DNA of 30,579 bases from Spongospora subterranea (GCA_900404475.1 OUQQ01000157.1:4014-34592), one strand, 5' to 3'; positions 9,139-20,036 are shown, counted from the first letter of the stretch. Made by a program: numbers and translations. Notes: generated from the sequence alone by a model not told the origin.

Positions 9139-12030
9139 ATGATACAGTACGGTAAACCTATTCCCGCCGGTGTCTCCATAAACCGAATGTCGGACGATGA
9201 TCGCCAACCATCGTCCAGGTCACGAACGTTGCTCACCGACTTTTATGGGCTTCCGACAGTGCACAGTCCAGGTGAGATTAGGCCTTGTTTAGTTGAGATC
9301 ATTTCCGATGCATTTTCAGTTCAACATCACGATTCGGACGATGACGAAAACTTCGACATCATCGATGAACAAGGAAATGTGCTGGACACGCCAGAATTTT
9401 CACAGTTTGACCCACTTGATGTAGAGAATTTCCAATTGGACAATTTCGTTCATGACCTTATCTCCAATAACACTGTCAAGTACGGTTTAAAAATGATCAG
9501 AAGATTGTGCTTAAACGTTCTTGTAGAGATCTGGTTAATATCGAGAATACCATAACCGGACAGATAAGATCGCTCGACAATGACTTACAGATGCTCGTCT
9601 ATGAGAATTACTCCAAATTCATTGCAGCCACCGATGTGATTAAACAGATGCAAGTCAGATCAACACGTTGTTACCCTGTTTCATTAGGGATCATTTTAAA
9701 TACCGTTTTCAGATGAAAGTCGACAATCTGGGAACAGATATGGCGAAATTAAAGGCTACGATGGGCACATTAGGTAAATATGAACATGATGGCTCAACTA
9801 ATATCATGCTCATCTTGAAACAATAGGGGAGTATTATACGGCCGCTGAACGGGTTATCGATCCACCAAGGTCGCGGATTGAGAATCTTGTTGGTGTATCA
9901 CGTATTATCGGCAGGTTAAACTTTCTTTTTGATTTACCTGAACGATTGCGCCAATCGATTGCGAAAGAAAATTACTCCGAGGTCTGTGAACGTCTGGCAA
10001 CTCGATACGTTGGAGCTTACCGCTTTGCTAGTCTGTCTCTGTTTATCGGACGTCCATGCAAATCCTCGAGCAATATCGCCACGTCATGTCTTTCGAAGCG
10101 ATCCGTTCTGAATCGGAAACCATCATCAAACAACTTCAGTCCTCAATACGCTCTAAGCTACGAGATTCAGAGTATGCTTCAGGACTACAACAAATCAATT
10201 TTGCGATGCTGCTTTTGACACTTGGTGAAGAACCATCGCTTCTTTGGCATGATATTCTCGGTTTGTCCAAGCGACTGACACAACAAGCCGGACGCAATTG
10301 CTCACGGACGTGGTTCAGGTGCAAAGAAAGATCGAATTCTTGTGAATTTAGAGAAATGCAAAGCAGTCAAGGCTTCACATTCAGCTGTTCTTGCTGCTCT
10401 TCGAGCGACATTTATGGATGAGTTCGTGGAATTTGTGCTGGCTTTCCGTACTACATTTGTAAAAGCGATTCCTGGGTCGGCACATTCAGTGCTCGGCAGT
10501 TCTCCAGGCTCGACGCATTCCAAGTCGGACCCAAACACTAAGTCGCCTGTGAAACCACAGGCGCCGAGGACAGTCCAAGACGATGCCTTAATCGCCTTGA
10601 ACACATTTTCTCGCCAGGTATCATGGACATCTTCTTTTCATATTTTCTCCTCTTCGTTTTACTCTCTGTAATCAATAGGTGTTCTCTCTTTTCTTGGAAG
10701 ATTGTCGAGCGGTGTTGCTGATCATGGTTGAGGAAATGTCAACTGCGTCGATACTGTCACCAGAAGACCAGCAAGCACGTCTTGAAGTTCTTCTGAACGA
10801 AATCGAGTCGATTTCAGGAGCTGTTGAGACGGCGGAAAATGCGGTTCCTGATGCCCAGCTCGCGTCTCGATCGAAAGACTGCACCGATTTAATAGTCAAG
10901 CGGACGATCCTGGCCGTATTTGCATTTTCTCAGCAGCGCATTCTAACTGCTGTTGTTGGATTCGTTTCTGGAGATTCAGCCAACGAGCTGGCCATCGATG
11001 CATGCGTAAAAAAGATTCAGAATCCTCTGCAATCGGCATCCGTTGATGTGAGCCTAATATGCGAACGCAATCCTCAGGTTGATAAATTTATTCAAGGTAG
11101 CTCTAGTGCGTCTGCGTCTTTTGCTCCGACATTTTTCATGCAAATTTCCTGTCAGATCTGTTTCTTGAGGCATTGGGCAATTTGCAGCTACTTTTATTGG
11201 GAGACTATGGGACGTTCAATCACGAGCAATCCGTTCAAATGGCACGCCAGCGTTATCAGATTCGACGTTCATTAGCTGCCTCAGTCCCCGCGATGACTCC
11301 AATGATCCTTCTGCGCGTTTTCAAGTTGTGTCACCCCTGCCAAAGGATTGTTTTACCTGAACTTTTCGAGTTCTTGGCAGAACTCTTTCCATCTATCTCG
11401 GCGTCTCCAGGATTCAACAGGCGATGTGCCATTTTGATGCAGCTATTCAAAGAAACGGAGAAATCATTGTTAAATTCTGTCGCACGCGTGGCTGGAGCCC
11501 GTCTTGGCATGATCTTGGCAACACTCGACGATTCTCCAGGCGCTCCTTCAAGACCAAGTGATCGGTCGCGCGCATGGAGAAGTATGATTGCCGAGCTCCA
11601 GGGGCAACTTACAGAATGCTTTCCCGCAACCTCATCGGAATCCGTCATCAATCAGACCCGTCGTCAGATATCTCCTAGTAGACCTTTGAGGCGGAATGAC
11701 ATTCATAGAATGTTGGCTCAAACGGTGTCAGCCCCTATTTTTGATAATGTTGATCCCAGTACAGAGTCTTTGTTGCATTCATCAGTCAAGATCGCACTGA
11801 AAGCGTGGGTGGAGTTTCAACGCCTCAACGTATTCACCAAAGCTCAGTTTCAGCAAATTGAGATTGACGTATTTTCAATCCGTATCAGTCTGCCTTCGTG
11901 CCTTTTCGCCAATAGACCGATATTGGACTCGCTATTCGATGAAGTTCTCACGACCTCACTGGAACTCTGCTCGGATCCATCTCCAGAGCTGTCCCCCGAT
12001 CTGGTCGAACGTTATGGCTCCATCGTTTAA
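9139..12030 (+). CDS. VPS51: VPS51, GARP/EARP tethering complex subunit
   Basis: Subunit of the GARP and EARP complexes that tether endosome-derived vesicles at the trans-Golgi network or recycling endosomes. Nine exons: 9139-9271, 9320-9479, 9527-9653, 9713-9773, 9827-9981, 10032-10260, 10352-10617, 10679-11096 and 11156-12030; about 807 residues (human 782). Family landmarks appear in order: LLTDFYGLP near the N-terminus, an acidic stretch, IRSLDNDLQMLVYENYSKFI in the Vps51/Exo84-like coiled coil, LNFLFDLPERL, LEQYRHVMSFEAI, LLTLGEE, then the C-terminal KIALKAWVEFQRLN. The junction at 10261-10351 (91 bp) is the least certain; three frames are partly open there. Intron 1 (48 bp) has no stop and a length divisible by three, so retention would add 16 residues in frame. 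A second ATG at 9187 (MSDDDRQPSS) is an equally good start. Confidence 0.9.
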
Positions 12031-12115
12031 TACCCCCATCACCTAATATATATTGTTCCCTGAGGTTTGTTTTTGCCATCTGCGGGTCAGCCATGTATTA
12101 TCGCCATCGCTGCCC

Positions 12116-12130
12116 TGTGTGTGTGTGTGT
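12116..12130. repeat. (TG)n microsatellite
   Basis: An uninterrupted TG dinucleotide run lies in the short interval between VPS51 and the TIR gene. It is probably neutral. Confidence 0.9.
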
Positions 12131-12136
12131 CTATGA

Positions 12137-13108
<972 letters not shown>

Positions 13109-13673
13109 TGGGTAGCCGGTCGTACTGTTTTCTGCATAAACTATAACAAAATAAGCAGCAACCAAATAAGCGAAACCGCTGCTCTTGGAATACTGCGACA
13201 AAACTCAACATTCAGAAGTGTATCGTCGATTCCAATTAGGCAGTACAGTAGTTACCAATGATAAATCATGATCATTCACCTATTTGCAGGGTCTAGAGCA
13301 TTACGTTTAATGTGTTAGCTTTTGGGATTGTGTAATGACACTCTGAAAAAATGGGTTCTGTATTGATATCGGTTTTGGAATTGGCGATAAGTTTCGAACA
13401 AGCAATTGTTCATATTCTGGTATTCCCTAATCCCAGTTGAATTAGTCGTTCCTATCTGCTCACTTTGCTCTCAGATATGTTGGACCGTTACTAAGTTGGA
13501 ACTCACAACTTGAGTGTTGACCGACGAGATTCGACATCCGAAGTCCTCATTTGATGATTTAACGATATATCACTCCACTTCAGTACCCGAAACCCATATA
13601 TTTCGATTGTCATGCTGATGACAGTATTGGTCCCAATTGTGTTGCGAGTTTTGCCGACCAGTTTGAAAAGCTA
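13109..13673. other. Intergenic sequence
   Basis: No gene is seen after the TIR gene. A block ATGATCATTCA...TTTGCAG at about 13267-13290 recurs in similar form (TGATCATTCATTTTATTC...GCAG) at about 13739-13763, the second copy lying between the two TACCGTA motif clusters. The rest is AT-rich without recognisable structure. Confidence 0.4.
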
Positions 13674-14021
13674 TTACCGGTACCGTAATATACCGTATCG
13701 GTACTCGATATTACCGTGAAATACCGTATACGGAATAATGATCATTCATTTTATTCTTGCAGACTCTGGTATAAGTGAAAAGAGAAAAGTGAAGTCTTGG
13801 TGATCGGAGTGATCGATTCTAGGGAAAAAAGGGTCGTTCCCAGTGGGCAACGGCGACGAAAATTTTCCAAAGACGGACTGGAGGTGCTGGGGGTTTAAGT
13901 AAGTCTGACGGTATGTATTGTACCGTGTAAGAACGGTATTTACGGTATTTCAATGCTCATACCCGTAAGGAATGAAATACCTTACGGTATTTTTGGTACC
14001 GTAAACGGTACAAATACCGTA
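13674..14021. repeat. Two clusters of TACCGTA/TACGGTA motifs
   Basis: Left cluster 13674-13733 and right cluster 13908-14021 are packed with the heptamer TACCGTA or near variants, in both orientations, roughly a dozen copies in all, including TACCGGTACCGTA and GGTACCGTAAACGGTAC. About 170 bp of unrelated sequence lies between them. Such a layout, inverted short motifs crowded at two ends, fits subterminal repeats of a small non-autonomous DNA transposon, or an array of protein-binding sites upstream of SRRM1. No clear terminal inverted repeat or target duplication was found, so the nature is open. Confidence 0.6.
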
Positions 14022-14310
14022 TTTGCCATCTTACGACCAGTGTGCCGGTCTGGCCAACAACCGCGCATGGTTGGTTTGGCCTGCCGCCCGTCCACTGTCC
14101 TAGTTACATACACTATCCACTGTAGGTTACCCACGTATGGTGTATATTGATAAGACGGCGAGTGTCCATATGTGTCACAGTGCACCCGTGTGTAGTGAAC
14201 TATTACCGCACGGGGTTGATCCACCCAATCCTCATTGACCAAAACAGGTTCTTGGCCATTGTTAGGGGCCGAGATAGGATTGGCCTAGGTCAACATCACA
14301 CCACCTACCT

Positions 14311-15445
14311 ATGCAATCCACTTTTTTCCGAGGCACTTCTCATGAACAGGACTCCAGATTTTCGAATAAAAACAGACAACTTGTCGCCAAACTCAAATGC
14401 CCATCGAATTTCAACACGAAGGTCAGATTGATACCCAAATATGTGTCATTTTCTCACAATCGCTTATGTTTACCAGGTCGATATGTCCAAAGTTGCTTTA
14501 GAAACTATAAAGCCCTGGATTTCCCAGCGAATAACCGACCTCCTTGGGATTGAAGACGACGTTGTTGTGAATTTGTGCTTTAATATGCTAGAGACCGGAG
14601 ATATTGTTGATCCACGTGAATTACAAATTAATTTAACAGGATTTATGGGGGCCAATTCCAAATTGTTCGTATCGGAATTATGGACGATGCTAATCAGCGC
14701 TCAATCATCTGAAGGCGGTATCCCAGCCGACCTCCTTCGTCAATATCTCGATCATGCTAAAACGACTACCGTATCCGAAGTTATCCCGACTGCGGCAACA
14801 CAATCTGGCGACATTTCCCCTAACATTAGAGGGCGTCGCAGGTCCGCATCGCCTAGGAATAACCGTCGATCGTTGTCACCCAGAAGGCGCCGCTCACGAT
14901 CCCCTCGTCGACCGGCTTCTCCTAGGAGGCACATTTCTCGCATTAGCTCGCCTTCTCGAAAGTTATCGCCGTCTCCTCGTCGTCGACGGTCCTCTCGTTC
15001 ACCTCGTCGCCGCCGCCCATCGTCTCCTAATAGGCGTCGCAGAAGAAAATCGCGTTCTCCTGGAAAACGACGTTCGCCCTCAACTGGTGTTCGTACCAGA
15101 CGTAAAAGTCGGTCCAAATCTGCCGGGCGTAGAAGACACCGTTCGGATCATTCTGAACGTAAAAAGCGACGTCGACATCGTCGGCGTCGATCGCAGTCTA
15201 AATCATCATCGTCATCCGTCTCGCCACCTCGAGATGCTGACGATAAAATGACGAAAAACGATCGCACGATCGCAGATGTCAACCCTGTTGAATCAGAACC
15301 GATTCGTAGTTCAGCGGATTCCATGGACCCTCGCGCGGCCGAGGACAATTTGCGCATTCTCGCATTGAGATCGATCGTGATTAATAAGAACAAGGCGGCT
15401 CGAACATCAGCCAGTAGGAGCCAATCCCCGCCCAATCACAGTTAA
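14311..15445 (+). CDS. SRRM1: SRRM1/SRm160-like PWI and RS-domain splicing coactivator
   Basis: Nuclear serine/arginine-repetitive splicing coactivator; the PWI domain binds nucleic acid and the RS region contacts SR proteins and snRNPs. Two exons, 14311-14421 and 14477-15445, with a 55-bp intron (phase 0), give 359 residues. The first exon has the diagnostic FFRGTSHEQDSRFSNK at residues 5-20. The PWI domain starts at about residue 38 (VDMSKVALETIKPWI, with K49-P50-W51-I52) and includes LQINLTGFMGANSK and ELWTMLISAQ. From about residue 150 to 270 the chain is a dense RS/RRSRSP repeat region, followed by an acidic and then Ser-rich tail. It is much shorter than human SRRM1 (about 900 residues) but normal for lower eukaryotes. 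AATAAA at 15474 is a plausible polyadenylation signal. Antisense open frames over the RS region are composition artefacts. Confidence 0.92.
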
Positions 15446-15650
15446 CATTTTTACAAGCAAGCCGATTATCTCTCAATAAATTTCAAAACGTATTTGTATT
15501 GGCAATTGATGATAAAATCTGGTAGCTTGGCATCGTACGTTCATTCTGTTGCCCAGGGATGAGTCATATCACATGAGTCAGCCTTTTTTTGATCAATACA
15601 TATGAGTCAAGTGATCAATCGTGAATTGATAATAACTTATTTCTTATCTG

Positions 15651-17144
15651 ATGATGACGCAATTATATTCAATACTGTTGTTCATATTCATTCTAGGCCC
15701 TTTAGCTGCCCCAGGGGAAACTGTCATATCGCGAGGTGACCATTCCATTGCTCGTATTGACAACGCGCCAGTCAAATCCAGATTGGCGGCTACTGAGGGG
15801 TCCGTCCTGACCAGTCGTGGCACGATTGAGCAAAACCCTGGATCCAACAAATCGAAACTGAAAAGACAATCGCTGTCCCGACCTGGCTCGATATCGGATC
15901 TAATCAACAGAGCACACGCCTTAACCACACCTCCATGTGAATCCAGTTCACACTCTCAGCAAATTCCTACGTTAATTCGGCAGCATTTTATTCGCCTACC
16001 CGGTCAAATCGATATCGCCAATACGGTTCAAGATGAGGTTCAGCGCCCATCTCCAGAACAACCGCTCGCCGAGCGCGTCGTACCCGAGCGTGTTTCAATC
16101 TCCATCTCGTCTGGCAACGGTGTTCAAGTTCCCGTCTCATCGGGGGTGGAGCAAAGTTTCCTCATGGGGCCGGTTCTATTTGGTGATGGATCGAAATCCT
16201 TTCCGTCCATCGATGATGGGAAGAAACCGTTTCCGTCCATCGACGATTCGACGCCGTTTGTCATAAACGGTCAAACTGGGAAGCAACCTGGAAAAAAAGC
16301 GGTTGTTGATCAGAGCAGCGACGATGATGACAGTGGTGAAATAGTGATGAGACCAAAGGAATGGCGCTGTATGGACTCCGAAGGATTATCTGGAGTACAG
16401 ACGCTGGTCTGTCCCCCTGGAATGATGATCACCGGATATGGATTGGTCTCAGCCGGTAATCCGCAAGGATCATGTGCTCCCGATTCCCGTCGCCTTCAAG
16501 GATCGTGCCACATCGACCTCATTCCATACTTGGACCAGAAGAACTGCTCCGGAAAGGCGACTTGCACAATCGATGCAATTTCGGATAAGAGTTTCAGCGG
16601 GCAGTGCCCGGGCTCATTCAATGCCTCGAATGCTCGTGTTCTCGCTGAATTTGAGTGTTCTCCATGGCGATCAGCACCAGAGCCGAAACAAGAAAGCAAC
16701 AGTAAATGCCAGCAAATACGGGATAACGGCACGTTGTTTTGTTCAGAAAATCAGGTCATAACCGGATTCGGATTCGCATTCTTTGGTGAAATGGATGGAT
16801 CATGTTCAGCTGGGATTGAACCTGGTCTATGTTCAAGGAATGTATTGACAGATATAACGGGTCAATGTGTCGGTAAAAGCAGCTGCCCTATTGACGCCTC
16901 GGTTAAATCGTTAGGTGTTCCATGTGCTCATAACTCAACGGTGCCGCTCACTCTCGCCGCCAATTTCAGATGTGGCCTGCCAAGTGAGGTTGCGGCCAAC
17001 GTAACGGGTGGATTAGCGCCAAGGCAAGGCTATAATAATGGATCCCTGACGCAACAGTTCAAGGCGGGCAACACCGCTCAGACAAACAGCTTCGGATTAG
17101 GAATCACCTTGGCAATCATGGCGGGTTTCGTTTTCATCGCCTAA
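15651..17144 (+). CDS. Secreted surface protein with two SUEL-lectin-like domains
   Basis: Single-exon, 497 residues. Residues 1-20 form a signal peptide (QLYSILLFIFILGPLAAP). A low-complexity region follows, with the duplicated motif PFPSIDD near 185-205 and an acidic SSDDDDSGE stretch. Two Cys-rich domains, about 238-337 and 352-441, share the SUEL (galactose/rhamnose-binding lectin) plan: a CPPGMMITGYG or CSENQVITGFG turn, CSGKATCTIDA or CVGKSSCPIDA, a late cysteine before the last strand, and a closing EFEC or NFRC. The C-terminus is hydrophobic with no cytoplasmic tail (FGLGITLAIMAGFVFIA), preceded by small residues, so a GPI anchor is plausible; a single membrane helix is the alternative. 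Sugar binding at the cell surface is inferred. Sequons such as NCS, NGT and NST suggest glycosylation. No orthologue named. Confidence 0.78.
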   Translation: MMTQLYSILLFIFILGPLAAPGETVISRGDHSIARIDNAPVKSRLAATEGSVLTSRGTIEQNPGSNKSKLKRQSLSRPGSISDLINRAHALTTPPCESSSHSQQIPTLIRQHFIRLPGQIDIANTVQDEVQRPSPEQPLAERVVPERVSISISSGNGVQVPVSSGVEQSFLMGPVLFGDGSKSFPSIDDGKKPFPSIDDSTPFVINGQTGKQPGKKAVVDQSSDDDDSGEIVMRPKEWRCMDSEGLSGVQTLVCPPGMMITGYGLVSAGNPQGSCAPDSRRLQGSCHIDLIPYLDQKNCSGKATCTIDAISDKSFSGQCPGSFNASNARVLAEFECSPWRSAPEPKQESNSKCQQIRDNGTLFCSENQVITGFGFAFFGEMDGSCSAGIEPGLCSRNVLTDITGQCVGKSSCPIDASVKSLGVPCAHNSTVPLTLAANFRCGLPSEVAANVTGGLAPRQGYNNGSLTQQFKAGNTAQTNSFGLGITLAIMAGFVFIA

Positions 17145-17264
17145 ATCGAACTAATACACACCCAAATAGTTGTCAATAATATTATTTGCAATTGATGAGT
17201 AGATAAAAATACAGTTTAACGACAATATATAAACCAGCAGCAGTAGTATTAACGATGAAATCAA

Positions 17265-17695
17265 TCATTCCTCAGTATCAAGAGGTGCCGTTGTTGAGGA
17301 CGCGCTGAATATACGGTCCTTGGGATTTATCTTCAACCTTTTTGTTGGTTGATTACCGGGAAGACGACAGCTCAGGAACCCTTCCCATCCTCTATAATTC
17401 GTTATTAGTAGTCATATCTAGGTGATTCGCAAACAAGGCAACCAGCACAATAAACGGAGAACATTACTGACATAACAACATTTCCATATGTTTGAGTGCG
17501 TTCGACATAATGAGCCTCAAGATCGAATATCTGCTTTTCTATTTGTTTAAGGTCCTCTTTAAGCTGTTCCTGCTTAAGCCGCAGCGAGTGGAGCTTGGTG
17601 GCTGAATCCTGAACAGGAGCGGACGAACGAGCTGTGCCCTTGCCAGCGCGGCCAGGGGATTCTTCAGGCTTGATGGCTGGAGCGGCGGGCAGCAT
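17265..17695 (-). CDS. EAF6: EAF6/MEAF6, NuA4 histone acetyltransferase subunit
   Basis: Small subunit of NuA4 (and NuA3-type) histone acetyltransferase complexes; nuclear. Two exons, 17472-17695 and 17265-17391, with an 80-bp intron (GTCAGT...TTATAG, phase 2), giving 116 residues. An N-terminal Pro/Ser-rich region precedes a coiled coil, about residues 36-66 (LRLKQEQLKEDLKQIEKQI), then the family signature THYVERTQTYGN-like HYVERTQTYGNVV, and after the splice GWEGFL, which aligns with GWDRYL in human MEAF6. Without splicing the frame runs into a hydrophobic nonsense tail, so the intron is well supported. The C-terminal tail is short and basic (KRLKINPKD). The ATG at 17695 is the only sensible start. 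Confidence 0.9.
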
Positions 17696-17896
17696 TGCCC
17701 CCTGGAAATCGCCCGCCGACGGGAGATGGCAGGTCGTGAATACTCCAGGACGGTATAATACAGTTATCCGCAGAGCGAATCACGGTAAAAAAAATACAGG
17801 CAGATACCCGTATTTACAGATAAACGCTATATAAAATACAGGTAGAACCTATTTCGTAAACAAATCACCCTACGTATTGATACAGGCCGATTACAT

Positions 17897-19044
17897 TCAC
17901 ACTTTTCGTCTTTTAATATGTTGTTGTTCTTCCAGATCAGGATACAGGTTACCGATAAGCTGTTGGACTTTAGAAAAAGAACAAAAAAGTTCTGTTCGAA
18001 AATATGCCCAAGACTCGCCAAAACAAGCGATATCAATAAGGGAACGCCATTCATCATATTTAGCGAGAGATGGTTCCGGAAGAGGAGTGGCAACCATTTT
18101 GCAAGACAGTTGATAATCAATGTTATCATCGCCAAACATATCGACTTCATCCGGAATATCAGGTAATCCATGCCAATCAATAGTTGGTGGCAGGGCCATT
18201 TGACGGTGACTTGGCAACGTGCCGTCATATGCAAACATGACGCCAATAACACTGCCTGCAGGACGAGATCGCAACATGCTCATAGCCTCTACCATTGGAT
18301 GGGCAGAAGCAACATGTAATTGTAAAGAATTTTTCGGATCAGCGTGCGATAATTCAACCTAATTCACGTATGAGAACCATGCTTTGAAATCTCTTTCTGA
18401 TTATATGAATACAGTCTACAGAGGCAATACGAAGCCGAAGACTCCATCTCTCTTTGGCGACAAAATTTCCCATAAACATGATCATATCGGAGACGAATAT
18501 TGTTAATGGCGATGTCGATGTGATATATCCTTTCATAACAGATCTGCCAAAAAATTCAAAAACACAAAACAGTCGACCAATGCCCTTCTACCTGTTAATT
18601 GGTTCCATGAGTTTTTTCCTATACATAAACTTGACATTGGAAAGACGCCGAGCAGAACCAGCCGTTGAACCACCCAACAAATATACGCCAGTGTCAAGAA
18701 TAATGAAGGTAAATGTGGGATCTTGATGAAGGTTCAGATAAATGTCGTATATGACTTGGTTAATAACGGACCTGGAAATATAGGAGTGCAGAGATACGAA
18801 CGGGATAACAAATGACTGTTATTGACTGTTAGACCGACAACAGGACATCCATCCTTATAACAGTCTTCATTACATCTTTGGATATCGCTCAATATCTTCG
18901 TGATATTCCTTGATTCGTCTGAAAGCCGGCAATCAGAATTCCGAATGGCTGCTCATAGACAGAAAATTGCAGACCGTTCGATAATCTGGATAAAACCCTG
19001 TAGAGGTCCGCCTTGGACACTTTATTGTGAACGATATCGGCCAT
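17897..19044 (-). CDS. Unknown five-exon gene, 314 residues
   Basis: Five minus-strand exons join with every phase matching: 18975-19044, 18810-18918, 18592-18771, 18420-18543 and 17897-18358; introns of 56, 38, 48 and 61 bp. The 38-bp intron (18772-18809) is the least secure. The product starts MADIVHNKVSKADLYRVL, has a hydrophobic segment FTFIILDTGVYLLGG near residue 80, a beta-rich middle with LTIFVSDMIMFMGNFV, and HVASAHPMVEAMSMLRSRP near 185. It closes with an acidic region (PDIPDEVDMFGDDNID) and a basic tail (HIKRRKV) that resembles a nuclear localisation signal. I cannot assign a family; no catalytic motif stands out. The phase agreement over five exons and regular amphipathic pattern make a real gene likely. 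Plus-strand frames over the same stretch lack comparable continuity. Confidence 0.68.
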
Positions 19045-19189
19045 TAGCGAATGCTGCAGTAGTGGTATTGATCGGTATCGATCAGCCCTTCTGTATAAAA
19101 CACTCCTGGTCCCAACACTGTCGCAACCTTGCAGATATATACACTCCAACTTTGCTTAGACGGTACATACACTGCGATAAAGTTATATA

Positions 19190-19214
19190 CAGTAATCATT
19201 TCCCTAAGTCCGCA
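19190..19214 (+). repeat. Left terminal inverted repeat of the pogo relic
   Basis: 25 bases starting CAGTAATCATTTCCC and ending AAGTCCGCA. Compared with the reverse complement of the right end, 21 of 25 positions agree by my count. A TA dinucleotide immediately precedes it. Confidence 0.8.
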
Positions 19215-19284
19215 CCTTAATCTTGGCTGCCTAGTGCGGACTTATCCGAAGGTTGCGGACTTTTAGCGCATTGCAGTCCTCGTC

Positions 19285-19951
19285 TTGTACGAAAATTATT
19301 CCGGTACCAGCCCCAACTCGCTAGGAATTTCTCGCAATCAGGGCGCCGTTCAGAAGAAGAGGAGAGGGGAAGGGCAGCGTCTTAGCGAGGCCCAACGCCT
19401 CGAAATTATTAAGAAGATGGAGTTGCCAGCCGGCAAAAAGCCTTCCATGCGGAGCCTAGCGAGAGAGAATGGTGTTAATGACAAAAGCATTCGTAATATT
19501 TTGGCTGCAGCAGAAGAAATTTAATCTCGAGCAATTAACATGGAAGTCACAATAAGAGAGAACATCTTTCGGATTGGGAAACCACAGCACCCGGCATTAG
19601 AAGACAAACTTTACGAGTTCATTGAAGGTTGCCGAAGGCTCTCTATGGAGCTGCCGCCCTCAATGGTGATAGTTAAAGCGAAACAAATCGCGGAAACGAT
19701 GCCTGATTGCGAGAACTTAGCGAGTTGGGGCTGGTACCGGAATTTTCGTACAAGACAAGGACTGCAATCCAAGAATTCGCAATCTACCAGAATCACGATT
19801 TTTGGTTCAAGGCAAGATTGATGGAATGCTCAACAACATACTATCGGCAAAGGATATCATACAGCAAGCAGTTTCGATGATTTAAAGAGAGAGAATCGCT
19901 GAAAGTCGGCAAATGACTCTACACGATTTTGGATTTACTCAATCTCAATAA
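19285..19951 (+). pseudogene. pogo/Tigger-like transposase remnant
   Basis: Two open blocks in one frame, 19285-19524 and 19540-19821, are split by an in-frame TAA at 19522. The first holds a psq-type helix-turn-helix (RLSEAQRLEIIKKM, then SMRSLARENGVNDKSIRNIL). The second holds a CENP-B-type helix-turn-helix (HPALEDKLYEFIEGC, then SWGWYRNFRTRQGL). No DDE/DDD nuclease follows. After 19821 the frame is lost, but at 19910-19951, in another frame, QMTLHDFGF followed by a stop resembles the PCNA-interacting (PIP-box, QxxLxxFF-like) tail reported for pogo transposases. So both ends of the protein survive while the middle is deleted. The first block has no clear ATG. It could at most encode a short DNA-binding peptide. 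Confidence 0.8.
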
Positions 19952-20011
19952 AAATTTCCGAATATGTTGATCCCACATTTTTGTTCATTTACAATGCGGA
20001 CTTATCCGCGA

Positions 20012-20036
20012 TGCGGACTTAAGCGAATGGTTACTG
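20012..20036 (-). repeat. Right terminal inverted repeat of the pogo relic
   Basis: Read on the minus strand this end begins CAGTAACCATTCGCTT and continues AAGTCCGCA, mirroring the left end. It is followed on the plus strand by the TA target dinucleotide. Confidence 0.8.

Larger units (their letters stand above)
19190..20036 (+). mobile_element. pogo/Tigger-type DNA transposon relic
   Basis: An 847-bp element bounded by TA dinucleotides (19188-19189 and 20037-20038), the target duplication of the Tc1/mariner-pogo superfamily. The ends are inverted repeats beginning CAGTAA. Just inside each end lie copies of TGCGGACTTA-type motifs (19235-19248, 19254-19263, 19995-20008, 20012-20025), likely transposase binding sites. 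Inside is a transposase remnant that keeps both N-terminal DNA-binding helix-turn-helix domains and the extreme C-terminus but lacks the DDE catalytic core. It is therefore a non-autonomous internal-deletion derivative. Neighbouring genes are intact. Confidence 0.82.

Noticed and set aside
13674..14021. CRISPR array
   Set aside because: The motifs are 7-8 bases, in both orientations and irregularly spaced; there are no direct repeats with unique spacers and no cas genes.
14752..15435. Long open frames antisense to and out of frame with the SRRM1 RS region
   Set aside because: Arg/Ser codon repeats (CGT, TCG, TCT) create open frames in all directions; the sense frame has PWI homology and the others have none.
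15644..15928. Minus frame overlapping the lectin-like gene start
   Set aside because: The plus frame continues for 497 codons with signal peptide and paired Cys domains; the minus frame is a shadow.
18454..18726. Plus-strand 90-codon frame over the unknown minus gene
   Set aside because: The minus model has five exons in matching phase, which a chance frame opposite does not challenge.
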